Source: Diploptera punctata (Eukaryota > Arthropoda > Insecta > Blattodea > Blaberidae). Taken from it: a DNA stretch of 64,000 nt. The stretch covers positions 1-64,000 of the forward strand of contig JASPKZ010009883.1 in NCBI GenBank assembly GCA_030220185.1. Reading direction: 5' to 3'. Below the pieces are notes generated by a model. It worked only from the letters and a program-made list of their open reading frames with translations. It ran no database searches and was not told where the DNA came from. The first letter of the stretch is position 1. Every line of letters begins with the position of its first letter. Position numbers and translations under genes: made by a program. Below, piece by piece: positions 1-12,600 of this stretch.

Positions 1-1321
1 GGCGTGATACTGGTTACACACGGAGCGCATATCGTTCATCGCTTATGTTCATGGAATTGTCGCCAGATGGTACTACTTATCGAAATGACCAACTTTTTCG
101 TAACAAATTTCCAAACGTGTTTATAAAAAATTGGATGTCTACAAACCTGTCCCTGCATAATTGAATTACATACATATTATTTAGTAAACTATAAACTAAT
201 CTGATGCACACTAAATTGATCGATCGGAATCTAACAAAATGATGTGAGTAAACATTTATTTTAAAAATATGTTTTGGAATTAATTGCGAATGTTGTTCAT
301 TCACATATATGTCCTGATATATGGTGGATTTAATTTTATAAGAGTTCGCACATGCTCGCTTCAATTCTATAAAACTGAAAAAAATATCGAGAGGAAAAGT
401 TAATTTGCGTACATGAATAAATATGTAATAACTCTTTTAAAAAAACATTTAAGTATCGTTGCAAAAAGTTAAAATAGTACGAAATATTAGTAAAGACGGA
501 AAAAGTAGCTAGATCAACAGCATCATATGAATGTTGTATGGAAAATAATAGAACAAATTATTCGTCAAGTTCTTAAATAAACATAATGATAATAGCAAAT
601 TTTAGAATACTTCAGATTTCGTCTGAGCAGTTTTATCACGTTTTGAATTTAAGAGAATACGAAATTTATGTACGTCCATAATATCCCTAAGATACAACAT
701 TTACAGCTTTTATTTATTTCTGGACTAAGTTCAAGCTGCAATAAATACTTTTTTCTGTACATCTGTGTACTCCTTCATGCTTATATCGTACAAAAATCGA
801 TGATTTGTAACAAAACTAATAAAAATGTAGTCGTAAAATTTGCTGAAGTTTCAAAATAAGCCTGTTTTGCTGACATTTTGTCATAAAATCTTTGTTTTTA
901 GCAATTACACCAATGAGTATGTATAATACGATTTTTTTTTAAACGCCGGCAAAATGCGTTCGAAAATACACGACGCATCACGTCAGCATAGAATTCTCTG
1001 CGTTGTTGAGAGAAACCACATGCATTCAAAAACAAGGGGAGCGATTACAAGACGGTTTGCGCTGGCGTTTTGCGTCGTAGATAAACCAAAGCTTGATCCA
1101 GAAACTTCAAAGAACAATAGAAAAATAGATGCAAAGTGTGTTAAAAGCAAAATGCTATGCAACCTTGTAGCGAATTATTGAGTTCATCTACAAATTTACA
1201 TTTATTTTTGGTCTTTTAATTTGTTTTATACAAGGATGTTATAAATGTGTTACATTCAATGTGTTCATCCCTTCAACTTAATATAAATAAGATTTATAAA
1301 AAATAAAATATTTTTATAAGC
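1..1321. other. AT-rich intergenic DNA, no gene recognised
   Basis: Positions 60-550 share phrases (for example GAATGTTGTATGGAAAA at about 530) with 4370-4400, so an old dispersed repeat lies here. A 75-codon ORF at 954-1181 has no recognisable domain and no flanking splice or initiation support. Confidence 0.5.
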
Positions 1322-1505
1322 TTACAGCTGTATTCTCGGGGTAGTGTCGCTTCCTCGTACTAAGCAGCCCCGGGTTCGATCCCCGGACAATTTTCCTGCG
1401 TGATGTTTTTGTTTCGGGGTTTTACATCAGCTGTAAGAAAAATGTCAGGAAACTTAAGGCCCAAACGATCCCCGAACATCATCTGGCCATCTTAATCTAA
1501 TTCGC
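1322..1505 (+). repeat. SINE-B copy, diverged, 3' truncated
   Basis: Diverged tRNA-derived SINE. It has a B-box GGGTTCGATCC, then the conserved body (TTTCGGGGTTTTAC, TGTAAGAAAAATGTCAGGAAA, GGCCCAAACGATCCCCGAA) ending at ATCTGGCCATC. Better copies lie at 12583, 35688 and 45647. Confidence 0.75.
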
Positions 1506-4500
1506 CAAGTTTAATTTGAATGTGTAAATTATATATTTCGTCTTAATGTTGAGTTGTCTCGGAGGTGGTCCTGACATTGAGCTGATCACTAATTCGGGGA
1601 GGCCCTATATATCCTAGTGTGATAAAAAATATGAATGCGACCCATAGTTAAAAAATCCCTCTCCCGACAGATCGTGTCACTGTAAGATCCGGGTGGCGTG
1701 TGGAACGTAAATGTACTGTCCAGTTTTGACAACTACTATAGCCTTCTTGGCGAAACCTAAGACGCATTACAAGTTTTGAACAGGTCGCTATATGAAAATG
1801 TGAGAGAATTTGCGGTTACCATGTGAATAATTCATTATTTTGCTTATTTTGTGTTCTGCTTGGGGTGACATTTCATTGTTGACAAACACTGGCGTGACGA
1901 AATTTAAAACATCTAGGCCTATCCGTAAAAGATCAACACAGATTTACTAAAAAGCATCTGTACAATGAAATGACGGAGAATAGACCTGATATAAGTAACA
2001 AACATTAATGTAACATATATATTTGGTTGTTCACTTCGATTTATTTTTTGACTTAGGCCTAAATAATTTATCCTTCCTCTACTCAATTTACGAACAGCCA
2101 TTGCCGCTGTGTAGAACTATGGATCAAGACTGAAGTATACATATATAACATTAGAGCGTAGCATAGATGATATATATAGAGAGAAAAAAGTGTGCTCTAG
2201 CTCTATGGTTCATTTCATCATGATCTCGATTCTCTATGGTTTTATATTTATTAGTTCAAGCAGAAGTTGGTTGAAGTTTGAAGTGTGGATGATGTTAAAT
2301 GTTAAAGAGATTCTGTGATGCAAAAAAATACAATTTTTTATATTGGAAAAGTGTTGATTGTAAATTAATTACTGTGTCAATTAAAAAATGCTGTTGCTTT
2401 GATATAAAACTTGTGATGTCAGTCCAATTATAGGTTAATACAGGCATTTTATTTCGACATTTCAGTAGAGCCAAAGCATATATTTTTATGATTGTTTTTT
2501 GTTGCGAACATGCACAAAGTCCAGGGTTTAATTTATGTCGACATCACGCTGACATTGAAAACAGTAATTATATACATTATCTGAAGCTGTCATGTATACA
2601 GAAGGAAATTAGTGAGTAGTAAGTAGCACAGAAAATTTACAGTGCCTGTTAGTAAATTTTAACTGTCAAAGTATTGTGTGATCGTAGAAATATTAGCATT
2701 ATAGTAATAGTATTACTATTTTTATTAGTATTTTCAATGTTTTAAACTGTGATTCACTTTTCCTGGATATCATTCCAGGTATATGAAATAAGGATAATAT
2801 ACTGATAACCAAAGACTTCATGATATATTTAATTCAGTCATAAAGTTTTCCAAGTGATCTAACCTAGCTATGATGTCGTCTTGATCAAACCCTATATAAA
2901 GTGGTACACATGAAATAAATATTCAGAATTCTTCTTTAGACTTCATTGAATATGTCATACTCAAGGCTCAGTTTTAGAATATGACATTCTTTGATTTTCC
3001 TTATAACGTTCTTATGGCACTGTTGCCCTACATATTTTTACCATTTTTAATACAATTTTCGGACAATTTTGTTGTATTTTAAACATTTTGCACCGATTTT
3101 CTAAAACATATTTTACAGTTCTTAAACATTTATCTATGTACCCAATTGTGGTATTTAAATTATTTCTACTGAATTGCAATGTGCATGTGCAAATGCGTAA
3201 TGTAACTTCTACCAGATGACAGGACATATCTGTGATATTGGTGTGACCAATATATGTTAAGAAATTCACTTAATTTTGTTAAGTTTTGATGGGACAAGTT
3301 AGTGTACATCAGATTAGGGAAAAAGTTCACTATTTGTCTGCCATGAATTCTTCTAAGTTCTACAGAATTGCAGTATGCATGCGCGAGTTTCTGTAATGGT
3401 TAATGTAGCTTCTGTTAGATGGCTCTGAAGTCAGCATTACCAACTTTTGGAATAAATTCCTAAATGTTTAAAAAATGGACATAAACCAACTTTCCATTTC
3501 CTAACCTAACAAAACAAATTACATTCATATTCTCTAATAAACTAATTTTATTTACACTAACTTGTCCCATCGGAACCTAACAAAATGAAGTTAATTTCTT
3601 GAAATATGGTTTGGAATTATTTGTGAAGGTTAGTAACACTAATTTGAGAGCCAACTAGCAGATGTTACATTGAACATTTCTGCATCTGTAGAACTCGATT
3701 TACTATATTTGCATAATTATGTAAATATTGGTTTGACTGCACTTTTACTTACACTTTATTTTTCAGTTTATTATTGTAAACTATAGCTCTTCTTCTGTAT
3801 TTACTAACATTACTTAAAATTTAAAAGTTTTTCAAACAATTTTTATAACATTATTAGACAATTTTGAAATATTTATTTAAATATGCAAATCACAATATTT
3901 TGACACTGTTAGACAATATTGTGTGTTAACTGCTATTTTCTCCACAGAGTATATTACTTAGTCTATGATTTTTCTATTGGTGTTTTGGATTATCACTGGT
4001 TGGATTGGCCTTAGGGAGTGATAAGTAAGTGAAAACCATTTTTAATAAACGTTAGGTAATTTTAATATTATTAATTTATTTTTTAACGTAGATTTGGGGA
4101 TTTATTGCAAAGATTGGTCATTTAAATTTCATAGCGATGGATAGTAGTTCGAGGATGATAATCAATATGTGGTTCGATTGTGGGTTATCGCTGGCTCTAT
4201 AAACTTTGGCGTATGCGCACTGTTGCTCTATAGGACTTTGAAAATATTTCATGCAAGTTTAAGTGCAGTTTTTCCTAAATATTTAAAATAATAAGAAATA
4301 TTTATAAAATGGTTCCAAATGTTTAAAATAGTACAAAACATTATAAATTAATGAAAAGTGTTTAGTGCAACAGTGGCATAAGAATGTTGTATGGAAAATC
4401 GTGACAGACAAATACAAACCTCAGCCCAGATTAGTTTATAGTTTATTGAATAATAGGTCTATGCATGTACGTAATTAATTTTGTTAGGTTAGGAAGAGGG

Positions 4501-5250
4501 AAGTTGACATATATCCGTTTCTTATAAACATGCTTGGGAATTTATTGCGAATGTTGGTCACAACACCGATTTCACAGATATGTACTGCCATTTGATGGAA
4601 GTTACATTAACCGTTCATGCATGTACACTGTGATTCTGTAGAACTAAGAAAAAATCATTGAGTAAGTGAACAGCAAATTCTAATTTTTTTTTATATTCAA
4701 TCCAATATGTCCAGTTTTTGGCTAGAAACATTATTAGCAATATGTGATATTCATAAGCATTATAGATTTTAGTTGCCATTATCATGTTAACAAGGTAAGG
4801 AAGTAGAAAGTTATTGGTCGAAGCTAAAAAGGTTTGGGGATTATAGTGTAAATGACTACTTATAATATAATGTTATTAGCGACCTGAGGCATTTATTCAG
4901 TTTTTATCAGAAGAAGATATAAAAAAATTAACTAGAAATACCTAAAAGACTTGATATAAACATTATGGGTTATGAAAGGCCATGAATTGGATGATACTTC
5001 TTCATTACATGTATCCAGCCTTAGTTGATGACACGAATCCATTGCATACTTATGCTATAAGTTGCAATGGGGCTGCATTTGAACATACAGCTTATGTGGG
5101 GATTCAACCCTTCGGCTTCGAATACTCTAATACCATCAGGGTCGAAGAAAGCAAGAGGTCAGGCAAGGGAGACTGGATAGGAAAGTAGAAAGAGGGATCT
5201 GGTTCTAGAAAAGAAAGAAATATCAGATCGGTTAAAGATAAAAGTAAGGA
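1506..5250. other. AT-rich DNA with a dispersed low-identity repeat, no gene recognised
   Basis: Segments around 3000-3290, 3330-3660 and 4370-4660 resemble each other and 60-380, sharing a block about animal-independent motifs such as AACTTGTCCCATCGGAACC versus its reverse complement and GATGGAAGTTACATTA. This suggests an old inverted or dispersed repeat. The rest looks unique and non-coding. Confidence 0.4.
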
Positions 5251-5372
5251 GCAAAACACAAGTAAGTGGAAGCAATGTTTAGCTCAACTTGGGCACCTTG
5301 TGGTCACCATCCACATATCCCCTAGATGGGGACCCCTGAGGGTGTTATGCATCAACGGGCTTAGCATCATTA
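5250..5372 (+). repeat. Dispersed repeat fragment, shared with 20757-20890
   Basis: The block from GAGCAAAACACAAGTAAG to CCCCTGAGGGTG recurs as the reverse complement at 20757-20890 and in part at 50461-50520. The family is not recognised. Confidence 0.6.
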
Positions 5373-5511
5373 AAAAAAAATTGAGATTTTTATGCCATCT
5401 GGCTCGTGAAGTAAGAGTATGCATACTTTTAGCACCAAATCTTTAAATATAGCCTTATTATTAAAGAAAAATGTAAAATCCTTGATTAATTATACAGACC
5501 CTATGTTATAT

Positions 5512-5850
5512 TTGAAAAGAAAAATTATATACTCACACTGGGCTTTGAACCCAGGACCTTTGGCTTTCTAGGCCAATGCTCTTCCCCTGAACTACCTGAG
5601 CACTACAACCTAAACACAAATTTTTCTCTTATACACACTGTTAATTCCAGAGTGCCAAATGCTACGAAACCGTTGCTTTGATCTTGCAAATTGCAGCTTC
5701 ATTATTAAGAAGACCTTTTATTGGGAAATTTACATGGCCTCTTTCATTGTTTTTATTATTAATTTCAAACCCCAGTCTGAGCGCATAATTTTTCTCTTCG
5801 AATATAATTTATCCATCATTGAGATGTATGAAATGAATAATAAAAACATT
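5512..5850 (-). repeat. SINE-A copy (tRNA-bearing repeat)
   Basis: Reverse-strand tRNA-like block (TTTGAACCCAGGACCTTTGG ... GAACTACCTGAG) followed by the SINE-A body with AAATTTTTCTCTTAT and the AAGAAGAC motif. A second partial terminus, TTTTTCTCTTCGAATATAAT, lies at about 5790. Confidence 0.75.
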
Positions 5851-5879
5851 AATTATTTATGTATATCTGGCTACCAAAA

Positions 5880-6065
5880 TTGTTTTGGAATGGTAACCTG
5901 AGGGAAGACGAGGCAGAGGAAGACCTAAATCTCCTGGCGTAGGGGGATATATTTATACATGAAGGAGAAACATCTGCAACCAGGAGATTGGATGGACCAA
6001 ACAAAATTGGCTATTAGGAATTGGACGATGTCAAAGACATTAATTAACTGATGATCTATCTATCT
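5880..6065 (+). mobile_element. LINE 3' end fragment
   Basis: Closely matches the 43330-43530 sequence, sharing GGAAGACGAGGCAGAGGAAG and GACAATGTCAAAGACATTAA-like phrases. This is the 3' tail of a non-LTR retrotransposon; no intact ORF. Confidence 0.6.
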
Positions 6066-6651
6066 AAGAATTCTGAAACAAAGAAAAATAAGTTTTGGAA
6101 ATGCACATTGGCACATAAAACATCATTGTTTTATGTATTTTGAACATAAAATGTATTTTCATTTTATCTTTGAGTATGTAGAAAGATTTGAATCTAGAGC
6201 ATTAACCACTTAGCATTTTTTATAAAAGGTTATAGCTCTCACATACCAATATAAAGATAAGATAAAGATTTATTTGTTGACCATTTGCTTGCGGGCATGA
6301 TATTGCAAATGACAAATGATGTATTTGTTCTAAAGTTTACGGTTTATTGTTTTTCATTACTTGATATTTTAACATAGCTTCAGAAATCTTCCTCTCATCA
6401 TTATGAAGATAAGATAATATTAATTTGTGTCCATTTGCACAAGAACGTTTGAATGTGGAAAACATAACTGTCAGTGCTATTTGTTTTGTAGGAAAAAATT
6501 AATCCACTAAAGAAACAAAAATCTCCTTAATCAAAGAAAAATCACTATCAGGTAAAATGATACTAAATTTAATCAGAAATATGCACCTTGGCTCATAATT
6601 TGAACTTTTTCACCTGGACACTTTTGGAGACAATCATCCTCATTCTGAAAA

Positions 6652-7025
6652 TCCACCGCTGTGGTCTCGGGTAGCGTGCTGCCTTGTCACGATCCCCGGT
6701 CGGGACAGTTTTTCTGGGTGAGGTTTTTATCGGGGTTTTATATCTCACCTGTAAGACAAATGTCAGGAAAACTTCAAGGCCCAAACGGACCCCGAAATCC
6801 TATGGCCATCGCAATCATCATCATTCATATTCATCTTAGGTTAAGCTTATGATTAGGGACTCTCCTGGCGCACCACTATCATCATCATCACCCATCATAT
6901 CATCGGGGCAATGTAACCCTGCCTTCTAGGCGCCCCAACCTCAGAAGTGGGTTACAAGTACGCCATGCCAGGAGAGAAACCAAGAATGTTGAAAGACAAA
7001 CCTGGGGCATTTGAAAAAAAAAATC
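6652..7025 (+). repeat. SINE-B copy, A-tailed subtype
   Basis: Starts CCACCGCTGTGGTCTCGG, lacks part of the tRNA-like head, then carries the GTTTTTATCGGGGTTTTA body. It ends in a different 3' module (GGGGCAATGTAACCCTGCC to GGGGCATTTG) and an A9 tail. The same subtype occurs reversed at 18575-18915. Confidence 0.85.
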
Positions 7026-7456
7026 CTCATTCTGAATATTTTCTGTCACCTCACCTCATAAATTGAACATTCTCACTTTACTTAACATGTTTTGGAGACC
7101 ATTTCCATCCTCTTTCTTAACCAGTTTCTGAAATATTTTGAAAATATAGGAGACAAAGTTCAATTTTGTGAGTCAACATTCATTTCATAAAAGACATTGA
7201 GAGTGAAACAAGCCATGTAGATTGTCAAAACTTTCTCAAGCCTTGAGGCTCTTGCTTAGACTTGATAAGCATGCATTTATCAAAGATGGTATTGTAAAGT
7301 AGACATCTAATGAAGAGAAAGTGTACTAACCACTGTACACATGTTCTACAACCTATGCAACAAGCTCTGTGGCCTGAATTAAGGGCACCAGTAGTTATTT
7401 GGGTGAAAAAATAAATTTTTTCTTTTTGTTAAAAAAATCCAGGAAGGTCTATTTTA

Positions 7457-8225
7457 AAATACAGTAGGAAGTAACATTAAGAGGTTTGTTTTATAATTAA
7501 ACATTTTGTCTGTTCATTCTTACCGCTTAGAGTTGTTTTTGTCGAACATTTGTTTCAGAGCTTCTTAGCTCCATTGTCAGCAATTACAGCTAAGAAGCTC
7601 TGAAACATTAGCACCGAAAAATGATTACAGCTTAGGTAATTTAATTAAAACCAACAAAAATGAAAAGATTGAAGACTGCAAAAAATCGGGAATTTATCAA
7701 ATTAATTGTAAAGATTGTGAAAAGATATACATAGGAAAAACAAAAAGGAATCTAAATACAAGATTAAAAGAACACCTCAGAAATGTTAAAATGGAGAAAC
7801 CGAAAATCTGCAATAGCTGCACATGCCTGGTCAGAAAAACATAGAATAGAAACCAAAACAAAATTACTTAAACAATTGGAAAAACCGAAGGAACTCACAA
7901 TTTGGGAAAAAATTTACATATGCAAGAATGAAAATACAACTATGAATTTTGAAATACCCGGTTATAAAGAAAGAGAACTGATTTGGAAATTCTTCGGTCG
8001 GCCACCAGATGGCGCGGAGGTCAGTCTGCAGGATAGAAGGCCGTTGGACGTCAGTTGTGAACGTGACACAGCATTGAGAATGTCACAAAAGATGTGAAGA
8101 AACCCAGGGTCTGCTATGAATTATGAAGTATGAGGTGAGTGAAATAATAAAAAATAAACAATATCTGAAACATACGTTTGACAAAAACAACTCTAAGAGG
8201 TAAGAATGAACAGACAAAATGTTTT
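7457..8225 (+). mobile_element. Penelope-like element with inverted ends and GIY-YIG remnant
   Basis: Bounded by 13-bp target duplications AAGGTCTATTTTA at 7444-7456 and 8226-8238. The termini are inverted (TTTTGTCTGTTCATTCTTAC near the left, its complement at the right). The interior encodes a PLE GIY-YIG endonuclease: SGIYQINCKDCEKIYIGKTK, then a frameshift at about 7793, then HAWSEKH and ELTIWEKIYI. The frameshift makes it non-autonomous. Confidence 0.88.
7545..7580 (-). ncRNA. Hammerhead-like motif in the PLE terminus
   Basis: Read on the minus strand: CUGACAA, UG, helix II GAGCU-AAGA-AGCUC, U, GAAA, stem III ACAAAUGU. The helix is perfect, but G8 of the CUGANGA core is A, so it is probably inactive. 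Confidence 0.5.
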
Positions 8226-8238
8226 AAGGTCTATTTTA

Positions 8239-9064
8239 TTGATGTGTAATATTATTTTGTTGATTTGGGACATTTAAACCCATACAAATTGATTTTTAAA
8301 AATGGCGTCTGTGTCTTCTGCTAATGTGAAATTTTTTCTGTTTTTTGCATTTTCTCATAACTTGTATTTTTTTCATATTTTGATACACTTTGCTCTGAAA
8401 CTATAAAAGATAAAATCATTTTTGGCATGGGTATGCAGTTTAAAGAGCTCTATAATAATAAGGTAGATTTATCTTTGTGCTCTTGATAATGTTTGAAATT
8501 AAAAAAAAATGCATGCAAAATTTTGAACAAAAAAAATTGTTGGTCTTTGAATTTTTTAAAAATAAATCACAATCCATATCTGAACACAAGCAAACCTTAT
8601 TATTGTCAAATCAACTATGGACAATAACATGCTAAATTTTGGAAACAATTCGATAAGTAGTTATGAGAAAATTGTACCATGACAATACTTTTAAGAAATT
8701 GGTTTTTTTATTTTCATTTTTTGTATTTTAAATTACTTATGAAGAAATATGTCTGAAATGTCAACCAGAGTGTCATTATGTTCAGGAAGACTTGTTTAAT
8801 TAGTGACATAATTTTCATGCACATAACTTAAGAATAAGCTGAAAAAATTATTTTTGTATGTTGCAATATTTTAAAACAAAATTGCAAGAAATTTAGTACC
8901 GGATGTCCTTAAAAATTTGTAAGCAATCTCTAATTTCTACTGCCTAAGATTTGGACCTCATCATCATCATGAACAGTTAAGATTTAAGCTTTTTATTAGA
9001 CTGTTCTTGTTTCCTCCAGATGAGTCTGCAGTCAGTGGTCGTCCAATGTCTCATTTACCCTTGG
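8239..9064. other. AT-rich DNA, nothing recognised
   Basis: Long A/T runs and no sustained ORF, splice pattern or repeat match that I can see. Confidence 0.4.
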
Positions 9065-9340
9065 TTTGAATCCCCCAGGGATTCTGTCCTTGGTCATTCT
9101 TCTTACCTGCTGTAACCAATTTTGTTATTCTTTAATTTCCTGTACTATATTTATTGCATTAAATTTTTGCCTGATATATTCATTTCTTATACAGTCCATA
9201 CGTGTTACTCCCATTATATGTCTGAGAAATTTCATTTGTGCTGCTTCCAATCTTTGTGTATCTCTCTTTCTCAATATCCATATTTCACTACCAAATTTTA
9301 AGGCTGCTTTTGCTGTGATATTGTGAATTCATAATTGTAA
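9065..9340 (-). pseudogene. LINE reverse-transcriptase C-terminal fragment
   Basis: On the minus strand the sequence reads FGSEIWILRKRDTQRLEAAQ, KFLRHIMGVTR, and then the charged tail of the RT-downstream domain. This pattern is typical of RTE/CR1-like insect LINEs. It is truncated at both ends and lies just upstream of PHYH exon 1. Confidence 0.7.
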
Positions 9341-9571
9341 AAGAATTTATATGTTTCCCAAAATGGTGTTTAGATTTGGACCTGTGTGATGCCTCCAGGG
9401 TAGCAATGTGGCAGGCACTGTAAAAAATCTAGCTGATTCATATTAAATTTAAAAGTTGTACACACACATCTTTTTTATATAACTTGTTCCTTAATTCCAG
9501 TTATAAGTGTCTAATCTCTTCTAGGTTTAACATATCAACATCAGAAGGATCAACTGAAGGAAAAATACACC

Positions 9572-9631
9572 ATGGCTGTGGACAGAATGAAAGTAATTTT
9601 TCAGCATCTGCATGGAAGAGAACTTAATCCT
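9572..9631 (+). CDS. PHYH: PHYH coding exon 1: start codon and PTS2 peroxisome signal
   Basis: Twenty codons from an ATG in a strong context (CACCATGG). Residues 5-13 read RMKVIFQHL, which fits the PTS2 pattern R-x6-H-L and matches the position of the PTS2 in mammalian PHYH. The import receptor PEX7 would bind this segment, and the leader is probably cleaved in the peroxisome. The exon ends in phase 0 at CCT before GTATCC, a modest donor, and joins exon 2 in frame. A 3' splice site after the pyrimidine-rich stretch ending at 9524 suggests that 9525-9571 is 5' UTR with at least one upstream noncoding exon. The frame stays open back to 9524, but the PTS2 position favours the ATG at 9572. The exon was placed by motif and phase, not by transcript. 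Confidence 0.72.
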
Positions 9632-12600
9632 GTATCCTTTTCAAATTATATATTCTGATCCATTGTTGGGCTGGTTTTTGAATTTCATGTGCAGTGGTGG
9701 GACTCAGGTTTTGCTTTATGGTGATTCATGTCATGAATTGAGAATGCCTGGTGGGAGCTTTCCAGATGCGTCCATGTATCAGTTTCTAGAAATATTAGCC
9801 TCTAGAAGTGGAAGATATTGACCGCTTTTCAAAGTTATAACTTTTGATGTATTCCGAGCCAAAGGGACACTCCGATAAGCACCTTAATGGCCAGAACAGC
9901 AACGACCAGTATTAAAAAACCTGAGTAAACTATCCCCGGAGACAGTAATGATCATCTTCTGCTTAAAAATCACACCAATTATGACATATGGACAAGAAGT
10001 GATATGGAAGAACCTAAATAAGTCAAACTTAGAGGAAATAGAGAAAGTCAAAGTACACTTTCTAAAGACAGCAAAGCGTATCAAAATACACACCTTTATG
10101 CCTAACAAAGGAACCCTTCTTCAAAGAAGGACCTACTAGTACCAGCAACAGATGTCTACAAAGAACTCAACGAGAAAGAGAGAACAGATATGGCCTGAGT
10201 TCTATGCAACAAATGCGATGATCTACAGGGAATGGATAGCAGCCAGATATGACCTCAGACGCACCGTGACAAGAGTCACGGTCCATGGTTTCCACTACCG
10301 GATATGCACAACAGTGAAGCGCCATAACCCAGAAAAAAAGTGCAAGTGCAAACTATGTGAGTTGCACTACGACTGATATCGCCTATTAAAAACATAGCAA
10401 CCTTGATAAGACTTCTGTAAGACATGAAACTGTTGAACGCATAAACACAATCTTTCTACATGGCAATTGGCTGCAAGAATATGTATTATTGTTAATAAAT
10501 GGGAATGCTCTGTATTTTTTTTCTTCATAGATCTTTAAATGTTAGTTATTGGTGAACTGATAAAAAAATTAGCAATTGAGAATGCTTTTATTGTACAATG
10601 TGTCCACAAATATAATATCATACTTTAAACTACTACTACGTCGCTTTGGTTAATCACATCTAAATGAAATTGGTAACAAAAGAGAAACTCAAAAAGATTT
10701 GTGCATGTTAACAATGTCATCAATGGAGAATAATGGACAACAATACAGAAATTAAACTAAATTTAATCATGTTTTTTGTGGTCGATATGGGTTCATTGTT
10801 GGATATTCAGCAGACACGTTAAATGTGAAAGTTTGCTGTGCTTTTGAAATTGTGTTGTTATTGAAGAAGTTATGAAATAAGTTTTAAGGAGTTATGGCAA
10901 ACTCCCAAGAACGTAGTTGGTGTGTTTTGGAATATCACACCATGCAGAGTCTGGTGCTGGTCCAGCGTGCTTTTAGGTGAAAGTTTCAACATCAGGCTCC
11001 TACACACAAGTCAATTTTGAAGTGGTACTGTGATTTTGTGGATCGTGGCTGCATATGTATTCAAAGGAAAGGCCATTCAGGGAGACCATCTGTCGATGCA
11101 GGAATTGTGGATCAAGAGCAGGAGGCATTTGTGCGTAGTCCCAAGAAGTCTATCCATGGAGCTAGACAACAGTTAAATATCCCTAAATCCGCTGTATCTA
11201 AGATCCTATGTACACGACTGAAGTTCCACCCCTACAAACTCCAATTAGTGCATAAGTTGAAATCTGATGACCATGCAAAGCAGTTAGATTTCTCTGAACA
11301 TTTCATGGCAGTAATGGAGGATAATGAAGAACTGTCAGAAAAAATAATTTTCAGTGATGAGGCAACTTTCCACATTAGTGGAAAAGTGAACAAGCATAAT
11401 GTTAGGATTTGGGGGAGTGAGAATCCAAACACCGTTGTGGAAGTTGAAAGAGACTCCCTTAAAGTGAATGTCTTTTGTGCCGTATTGAAACGTAAAGTCT
11501 AATACTCATTTTTCTTTCTAGAGGCCACTGACAATGGTGCAAATTATCTTGATATGCTCACTGAATGGTTATTTCCACAATTGGAACAAGAAGAAAGCAA
11601 TGAATATCTTTTCCTCCTCATTGGCATTTGCATGTTTGGGAGCATCTGAATGACGGCTTCCAGGAAGATGGATTGGATGTACCGGAGATGATGATAATGT
11701 TTTCTACAAGTGACCACCGAGGTTACCTGACTTGACGGTCTGTGACTTCTTTTTATGGGTTACATAAAGGATCGTATCTATGTACCCCCATTGCCTCAAA
11801 ACCTGCAAGAAATCCAGCTTCGTATCATTGCTGTCATCAAGTCCATTTCTTCACATATGTTGGAGGTTGTATGGTGTGAATCGGAATATCGCCTCAACAT
11901 CTACAGCATCATTCGTGGGGGCCACATTCAATGTCTATGAGGTATAGCAAAAACTTTTTGAGTTTCTCTTTTGATTGTCACCAATTTCATTTAGATACGA
12001 TTATCCAAAGCTATGTAGTAGTAGTTTAAAGTATGATACTATATTTGTGGACACGGTGTACTTCACATGCACAATAATACTTTATTACAGTGTATACACA
12101 CACACAATGACAGAGTTATTGATAACTATTTAAAACAATAAAATTTTGTACCTGTTGTGGCTGTCGTCCTCAACAAATTATATTTGTATAAAATATTCAA
12201 CTAGGTCTTTCGGAACCGGTTCCATTTTCAAAGCTGTTCATTGGGTACTGGTTGTGTTTAACGAATATATTGTAGAGTGGGTTGATATGATAGGGCGTGT
12301 TCTCCTTCAGCAGGTTATCATTTCTTGTTTGCTTCATAATTTCTACTTATTCTAAGCTGTTTATTTTCCAGTTATTATTTTCTCTATACATTATTGAGAG
12401 GGTGTTTTCTATAGTGTTGAACTGATGACCTGTGTTTGTAACATGCTTGGAAAAGTGTGCTAAATACATGTTTGAACACCCATACATCATATAAAATGTT
12501 TGTATAGAAATTTTAATCATGGGAATGAGGATATGTGTACGAAAAACTGAACATTTTGCATATATATATATATATATATATGTCCACCGCTGTAGTCTCG

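Noticed and set aside
954..1181. A 75-codon ORF on the plus strand
   Set aside because: No domain, no splice context, no repeat or conservation evidence; length is within chance expectation.
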